Source of the DNA: Inia geoffrensis
Taxonomy: Eukaryota > Chordata > Mammalia > Artiodactyla > Iniidae
Assembly (NCBI GenBank): GCA_036417435.1
Contig: CM070899.1
Span: 153,512,994 to 153,576,993 of the forward strand
DNA length: 64,000 bases
Reading direction: 5' to 3'
The number at the start of each line of letters is the position of its first letter. Within the stretch, counting starts at the first letter, position 1. A program made the position numbers and the translations under genes. Shown here piece by piece: positions 58,245 to 64,000 of this stretch. The notes below the pieces were generated by a model, which made no database searches, was not told where the DNA came from, and saw nothing but the letters and a program-made list of their open reading frames with translations.

Positions 58245-58860
58245 AAAGAAACCCCATTCATTGAACAAATATTTACTGAGTGTTTATGAGCCAGGCATTC
58301 TAAACTCTGGGGGCTAAAGTGTTGAATGAGAATGATGAGGTCCCTGCCTTCAAGGAGCTCATATTCTACAAGAGACAGAATAAACAAGTAAACAAACAAA
58401 CAATACCTTTTCAGAATAAGATAAGCGCTATTGAAGAAATAAGCAGAAAGCTTCGCTAGCAATTTTACTGGGTGGCATGGAGAGGCAGGAGTAGTGGTAA
58501 GTGCCTTTTAGACAGGGTCATCATCAAAGGCTTTTGAGGATGTGACACTTGAACTGAGTCCTAAGCCATGGCAAGGAGCCAGTGAAGAACTGGAGATTGA
58601 AGGAGTGTTTCAGGCAGAGTGCAAAGGCTCTGAGGCATAAAAGAGGCTGAAAGTGCTCAGGGAACAGAAAGGGGGCCAGGGTAGCTGGAGTGGAGTTACT
58701 AAGGTTAATGGTAGAAAATGAGGGTCAGAAAGGTGACAGAGACCACTGTGCACAGGATCTTGTGGGGCAGGCCAAAGAGTATGGTTTTGTCCTAAGTCTA
58801 ACAGTGAGCCTTTGAAAAAAGTATGAAACCAATATGATTTGCCTGTTAAAATGACACCTC
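58245..58860 (+). repeat. Ancient mammalian interspersed repeat, family not assigned
   Basis: aacaaatatttactgagtgt, gagccaggcattctaaact, aaggagctcatattctaca, gagtgcaaaggctctgagg, gcaggccaaagagtatgg: a long and well-known mammalian repeat layout. Confidence 0.55.
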
Positions 58861-59259
58861 TGGAGGCAGAGCTGGGGAGCCTGAACTCCTTCCCCCTCAT
58901 CACACTGAGCATCTTTCACTGAGAGGTAGTACAATCTACGATTGTCCTCAGTCTATGTCTTACTTTTTGTTAAGCCATATAAACTTCAGCTCCATGCCTT
59001 GGAGTCTTTGACTATAAAATGGGCTGGATATCTGTTCCTGCCTATCTCAGAGCCCTATTAGTCATATTAATGAGGATATACAGATAGAAAGTTGAAAAGA
59101 CCAATTAGCACAGTGAAACTGTTGTTGCTACCAGGCCTACAACAAGCAAGATCTTAGGTCCTCTGGGCTTTAGTGATCTGACTCTGCATAGACAGAGCTA
59201 CCAAAAATACCTATGATAAAAACCTCCAAAAACTTGTTCTATAATGAATCATTCCCTAA
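58861..59259. other. No feature recognised
   Basis: Unique by eye. Confidence 0.3.
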
Positions 59260-59380
59260 AGAGGCAACAAAAGTGAAACTCCAAACCAATACCTAGTGGC
59301 TAGCACTGGGCCTGATACTTGGTAAGCTTTCCACTGGTATTATGAGAATAATGAATGAATCTATGAGAAAGCCGCACCAT
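59260..59380 (+). repeat. L2-like fragment
   Basis: ctagcactgggcctgatacttggtaagc, ataatgaatgaatc. Confidence 0.4.
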
Positions 59381-59536
59381 GCTTACTAATTACAGACACC
59401 CATCCAATATCCTTTGCCTGATCTGCCTTAGTAAAGGAACCTTAATTTCCACGTCTCCTTTGGTGGCCAGGTGACTAAGGATTGACCAATGTGTGCAAGC
59501 AGAAGTGGCTGGGTGGAGCTTTACAGAAAACTCCTT

Positions 59537-60298
59537 ATAAATGGGAGCTGACACTATGGAGAACAGTATGGAGGTTCCTTAAAAAACTAAAAACAGAACT
59601 ACCATACGACCCACCAATCCCACTACTGGGCATATACTCTGAGAAAACCATAATTCAAAAACAGTCATGTACCACAATGTTCACTGCAGCTCTATTTACA
59701 ATAGCCAGGACACGGAAGCAACCTAAGTGTCCATAGACGAACGGATAAAGAAGATGTGGCACATATATATAATGGAATATTAGCCATAAAAAGAAACGAA
59801 ATTGAGTTATTTGTAGTGAGGTGGATGGACCTGGAGTCTCATACAGACTGAAGTAAGTCAGAAAGAGAAAAACAAATACCGTATGCTAACACATATATAT
59901 GGAATCTAAAAAAAAAAAAAAAAAGGTTATGAAGAACCTAGGGGCAGGGCAGGAATAAAGACACAGACGTAGAGAATGGACTTGAGGATGTGGGGAAGGG
60001 GAAGGGTGAGCTGGGACGAAGTGAGAGAGTGGCATGGACATATATACACTACCAAATGTAAAAGAGATAGCTAGTGGGAAGCAGCCATATAGCACAGGGA
60101 GATCAGCTCGGGGCTTTGTGACCACCTAGAGGGGTGGGATAGGGAGGGTGGGAGGAGATGCAAGAGGGAGGAGATATGGGGATATATGTATATGTATAAC
60201 TGATTCACTTTGTTATAAAGCAGAAATTAACACACCATTTGTAAAGCAATTATACTCCAATAAAGATGTTAAAAAAATAAAAATAAATGAGAGCTGAC
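59537..60298 (+). mobile_element. Short 5'-truncated L1 with 16-bp TSD
   Basis: L1 body 59553-60282. TSD ataaatgggagctgac at 59537-59552 and ataaatgagagctgac at 60283-60298 (one mismatch). It begins within ORF2's C-terminal end (actatggagaacagtatgga) and ends ataaagatgttaaaaaaata. Same 3' UTR subfamily as 1-440. Confidence 0.93.
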
Positions 60299-61395
60299 TC
60301 AGCTGGGGGAATTCTTTACCTTTCCTCCTTCCTCCTTCTTGGAACAAGAACACTATGGCTGGACCTCATGGATGCAAACTTGAGGTCAACCTCAAAGTCA
60401 AGCCCTAAGGATGGCTGAGCAGAAAGGATGGCAACCATTATTAAGGAGCTCTTTTACTATCAGCCAAATGCTGTTCCTAATTTACACATTGATCTTCCTA
60501 TCGACTGTGGAGAGTGACACATAAAAATCATGTGAAAAACTGCTAACTAGTAGAGATCATTGAGGCCAAGTTTAGAGTCTATGGTCCTCTCTTTAAACGT
60601 GAGATTCTACGACTGTGTCAGATTCTCAGTTGAGAATCATAATTTCCCAACTTGAAATCAAGGGACCCAGTAAGGTAAAACACAAATCACTTTTTAAAAG
60701 TCACCAAGCTTTAGAATAAAAATGATTCGGGTTTTTCCAAGTTGTATTTTTAAATGTTGAATATAGACAATGGTTTTTCATATGTTTGAGTCCTGGAAAT
60801 CTACAATGCATATAAAAACTGCCCATCTATAATACAAAACATCTTCTAAAGTGGCTGGACCACCCTTAGCTTGTGGGGACAGAACTTACTTTCTTTTCAT
60901 CTCCAGGGAAATTGTATTCCCATTCTCTCTGTGGCTGCAGAGTTAGACTTCCTGGTTTGGGAAAATGCTTGATTCAAGGACAGGAGGTCTCTATCCCATT
61001 GCTCTTTGGAGCTACTCTGCCTCTTAACACACATTTTATACTTCTAACTTCTCTTACTAGAACTAGTTTTTTTTCTTGATTTTGCTCCCTACCTTCCCTC
61101 CTCTCATTTTTCTCTAACTTCTTACACTTTTCATTAAGTTTTTCATTGTTTTTCCAACATATGCAAAACCACAGAGGTACAACTAGGATTCTGAAAATAG
61201 TAAAATCATTTGCCAGGTGTCCCAGGACAACTGGGATGAAGGGAGAAGAAAACCCATGAGGTCCTTTTGTGTGAGGTAGCTTATCTGCTGCTGGCAGCAC
61301 TGGACTGATGCCCACCTGGAGAATTACACATGGACCAGATATTCATCATGCCTTCACCTTCCATTAGCAGTTTGACAAAATGAAACCAATTTATT
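60299..61395. other. No gene recognised
   Basis: The minus-strand open frame at 60974-61315 (113 codons) is lysine/glutamate-rich in its middle part (KCKKLEKNERREGREQNQEK). It arises from a T/C-rich plus strand and has no known domain. Confidence 0.35.
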
Positions 61396-61619
61396 TAACA
61401 AATTTTTTTTTTTTTTTTGCAGTACGCGGGCCTCTCACTGTTGTGGCCTCTCACGCTGCGGAGCACAGGCTCCGGACATGCAGGCTTAGTGGCCATGGCT
61501 CACAGGCCCAGCTGTTCCGCGGCATGTGGGATCTTCTCGGGCTGGGGCATGAACCCGTGTCCCCTGCATCGGCAGGCGGACTCTCAACCACTGTGCCACC
61601 AGGGAAGCCCTAACAAATT
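61396..61619 (-). mobile_element. CHR-type SINE with 9-bp TSD
   Basis: taacaaatt at 61396-61404 and 61611-61619, exact. T-tract then gcagtacgcgggcctctcac; the head ends gccaccagggaagccc. Confidence 0.9.
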
Positions 61620-61792
61620 GCTTTTTTTGTGGGGGTCGTTGTTTTTAAAGCACCTACCATGTATGGATAACAGTGCGGAGCCTCAGGGAGACACAAAGAT
61701 GAGGAACTCCCAGTGTCTGCTCTAGGGGAGCACATGGCTTCATTGGGGAAAAAAAGTCAGACACCTTGATTGGTCAAGAATTGCTGAACAAG

Positions 61793-61831
61793 GACTTCAC
61801 TGGTGGCGCAGTGCTTAAGAATCTGCCTGCC
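61793..61831 (+). mobile_element. CHR-type SINE head, cut off by L1
   Basis: ggacttcactggtggcgcag, then tgcttaagaatctgcctgcc: first about 40 bp of a SINE. The expected next bases (aatgcagggg) are missing and L1 ORF2 follows at once. Confidence 0.85.
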
Positions 61832-64000
61832 GTTGCTGAATGGATACAAAAACAAGACCCATATATATGCTACAAGAGACCCACTTCAGACCTAGGGGCA
61901 CATACAGCCTGAAAGTGAGGGGATGGAAAAAGATATTCCATTCAAATGGAAATCAAAAGAAAGCTGGAGTAGCAATACTCATATCAGATAAAACAGACTT
62001 TAAAACAAAGAATGTTACAAGAGACAAAGAAGACTACATAATGATCAAGGGATCAATCCAAGAAGAAGATATAACAATTACAGATATATATGCATCCAAC
62101 ATAGGAGCACCTCAATACACATGGCAACTGCTAAGAGCTATAAAAGAGGAAATCGACAGCAATACAATAATAGTGGGGGACTTTAACACCTCACTTACAC
62201 CAATGGACAGATCATCCAAAATGAAAATAACTAAGGAAACAGAAGCTTTAAATGACACAAGAGAGCAGATAGATTTAATTGATATTCATAGGACGTTCCA
62301 TCCCAAAACAGCAGATTACGCTTTCTTCTCAAGTACGCACGGAACATTCTCCAGGATAGATCACATCTTGGGTCACAAATGAAGCCTCAGTAAATTTGAG
62401 AAAACTGAAATCACATCAAGCATCTTTTCTGACCACAACGCTATGAGATTAGAAATCAATTACAGGGAAAAAAACGTAAAAAACACAAAACACATGGAGG
62501 TTAAACAATATGTTACTAAATAACCAAAAGATCACTGAAGAAATCAAAGAGGAAATCAAAAAATACCTAGAGACAAAGGACAATGAAAACATGACGATCC
62601 AAAACCTATGCGATGCAGCAAAAGCAGTTCTAAGAGGGAAGTTTATAGCTATACAAACCTACCTCAAGAAACAAGAAAAATCTCAAATAAACAATCTAAT
62701 CTTACACCTAAAGAAACTACAGAAAGAAGAAAAAACCCCAAAGTTAGCAGAAAGAAAGAAATCATAAAGATGAGAACAGAAATAAATGAAATAGAAACAA
62801 AGAAAACAATAGCAAGGATCAATAAAACTAAGAGCTCGTTCTTTGAGAAGATAAACAAAATTGATAAACCATTAGCCAGACTCATCAAGAAAAAGAGGGA
62901 GAGGACTCAAATCAATAAAATTAGAAATGAAAAAGGAGAAGTTACAACAGATATCGCAGAAATACAAAGCATCCTAAGAGACTACTACAAGCAACTCTAT
63001 GCCAATAAAATGCACAACCCGGAAGAAACAGACAAATTCTTAGAAAGGTATAACATTCCAAGACTGAACTAGGAAGAAACAGAAAATATGAACAGACCAA
63101 TCACAAGTAATGGAATTGAAACTGTGATTAAAAATCTTCCAAAAAACAAAAGTCCAGGACCAGATGGCTTCACAAGTGAATTCTATCAAACATTTAGAGA
63201 AGAGCTAACACCCACCCTTCTCAAACTCTTCCAAAAAATTGCAGAGGAACACTCCCAAACTCACTCTGTGAAGCCACCATCACCCTGATACCAAAACAAG
63301 ACAAAGATACTACAAAAAAAGAAAATTACAGACCAATATCACTGATGAATATAGATGCAAAAATCCTCAACAAAATACTAGCAAACAGAATCTGACAACA
63401 CATTAAAAGGATCATACACCATGACCAAGTGGGATTTATCCCAGGGATGCAAGGATTCTTCAATATATGCAAATCAATGTGATACACCATATTAACAAAG
63501 TGAAGAATAAAAACCAGATGATCATCTCAATCGATGCAGAAAAAGCTTCTGACAAAATTCAATACCCATTTATGATAAAAAGTCTCCAGAAAGTGGGCAT
63601 AGAGGGAACCTACCTCAACATAATAAAGGCCATATATGACCAACCCACAGCAAACATCATTCTCAATGGTGGAAAACTGAAAGCATTTCCTCTAAGATCA
63701 GGAACAAGACAAGGATGTCCACTCTCACCACTATTATTCAACATAGTTTTGGAAGCCCTAGCCATGGTAATCAGAGAAGAAAAATAAATAAAAGGAATAC
63801 AAATTGGAAAAGAAGAAGTAAAACTGTCACTGTCTGCAACTGACATGATACTATACATAGAGAATCCTAAAGATGCCACCAGAATACTACTAGAGCTAAT
63901 CAATGAATCTGGTAAAGTTGCAGGATACAAAATTAATGCACAGAAATCTTTTGCATTCTTATACACTAACAACGAAAGATCAGAAAGAGAAATTAAGGAA
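61832..64000 (+). mobile_element. 5'-truncated L1 (starts inside ORF2), runs past the window end
   Basis: Starts gttgctgaatggatacaaaa, equal to about position 26497 of the 24.7-kb L1, and stays collinear with it to the end of the window. No TSD can be checked because the 3' end is outside. Confidence 0.92.
61832..64000 (+). pseudogene. L1 ORF2 (endonuclease and RT), broken, partial
   Basis: The endonuclease part 61840-62382 is open (QETHFRPRGT, VGDFNTSLTP) and ends at TGA 62380-62382. The next pieces (62608-63072, 63088-63288, 63467-63787) shift frame and contain stops. At the RT active site the codons at 63833-63844 read Ser-Ala-Thr-Asp where Phe-Ala-Asp-Asp is expected, so a catalytic Asp is lost. 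Relative to the 24.7-kb copy, 4 bp are missing near 61871. The 5' start of the protein is absent. Confidence 0.9.

Noticed and set aside
60974..61315. 113-codon minus-strand frame with a charged KE-rich stretch
   Set aside because: Arises from a pyrimidine-rich plus strand; no domain, splice sites or homology recognised.
51400..64000. BNC1 exon 1 or CpG-island promoter in the right part
   Set aside because: No GC/CpG-rich block outside SINEs and no matching start-codon exon was found; it is expected beyond the window.

Overview
This window is mammalian nuclear DNA, most likely from a cetacean or a close cetartiodactyl relative. The evidence is many tRNA-Glu-derived CHR-type SINEs (5' start like gggacttccctggtggtcca, A-rich tail), L1 3' ends of the whale/ruminant type, and no BovB/Bov-tA elements that a ruminant would show. 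This call rests on repeat recognition from memory, not on a search.

One protein-coding gene is visible: BNC1 (basonuclin 1) on the minus strand. Exons 5, 4, 3 and 2 lie at 41219-41903, 46159-48005, 50004-50239 and 51300-51399. All junctions have GT/AG sites and compatible phases, and together they give 955 codons plus a stop with no break. Exon 1 and the promoter are not in the window; they should lie beyond the right end. The 3' UTR probably runs down to about 39640.

The left part (1-39 kb) is intergenic and built mostly of interspersed repeats. Old L1 fragments lie at 0.4-3.8, 6.7-9.0, 19.3-20.9 and 34.5-35.1 kb. Younger L1 insertions with target-site duplications (TSDs) lie at 11.96-14.17 kb and 24.73-31.20 kb. 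The second is almost full length, interrupted in both ORFs, and carries about 0.78 kb of apparent 3'-transduced sequence. Three related ERV-type LTRs (8.0-8.5, 10.7-11.2, 21.9-22.5 kb) and a decayed ERV pol-like remnant (14.6-15.9 kb) are also present. DNA-transposon fossils (a Tigger-like element with intact TIRs, MER20, several MER5A) and MIR/L2 pieces fill much of the rest.

The right part (51.4-64 kb) is inferred to be BNC1 intron 1. It holds nested old L1s with an inverted segment (52.6-55.0 kb), a short young L1 with TSD (59.5-60.3 kb), several CHR SINEs, and a further L1 ORF2 (61.8 kb to the end) that abuts a cut CHR SINE.

I found no new system of genes. The best leads are the precisely bounded L1 with a 3' transduction, the L1/SINE chimeric junction at the right end, repeated microsatellite birth at one homologous L1 site, and a set of SINE/L1 insertions with clean TSDs that could serve as lineage markers.
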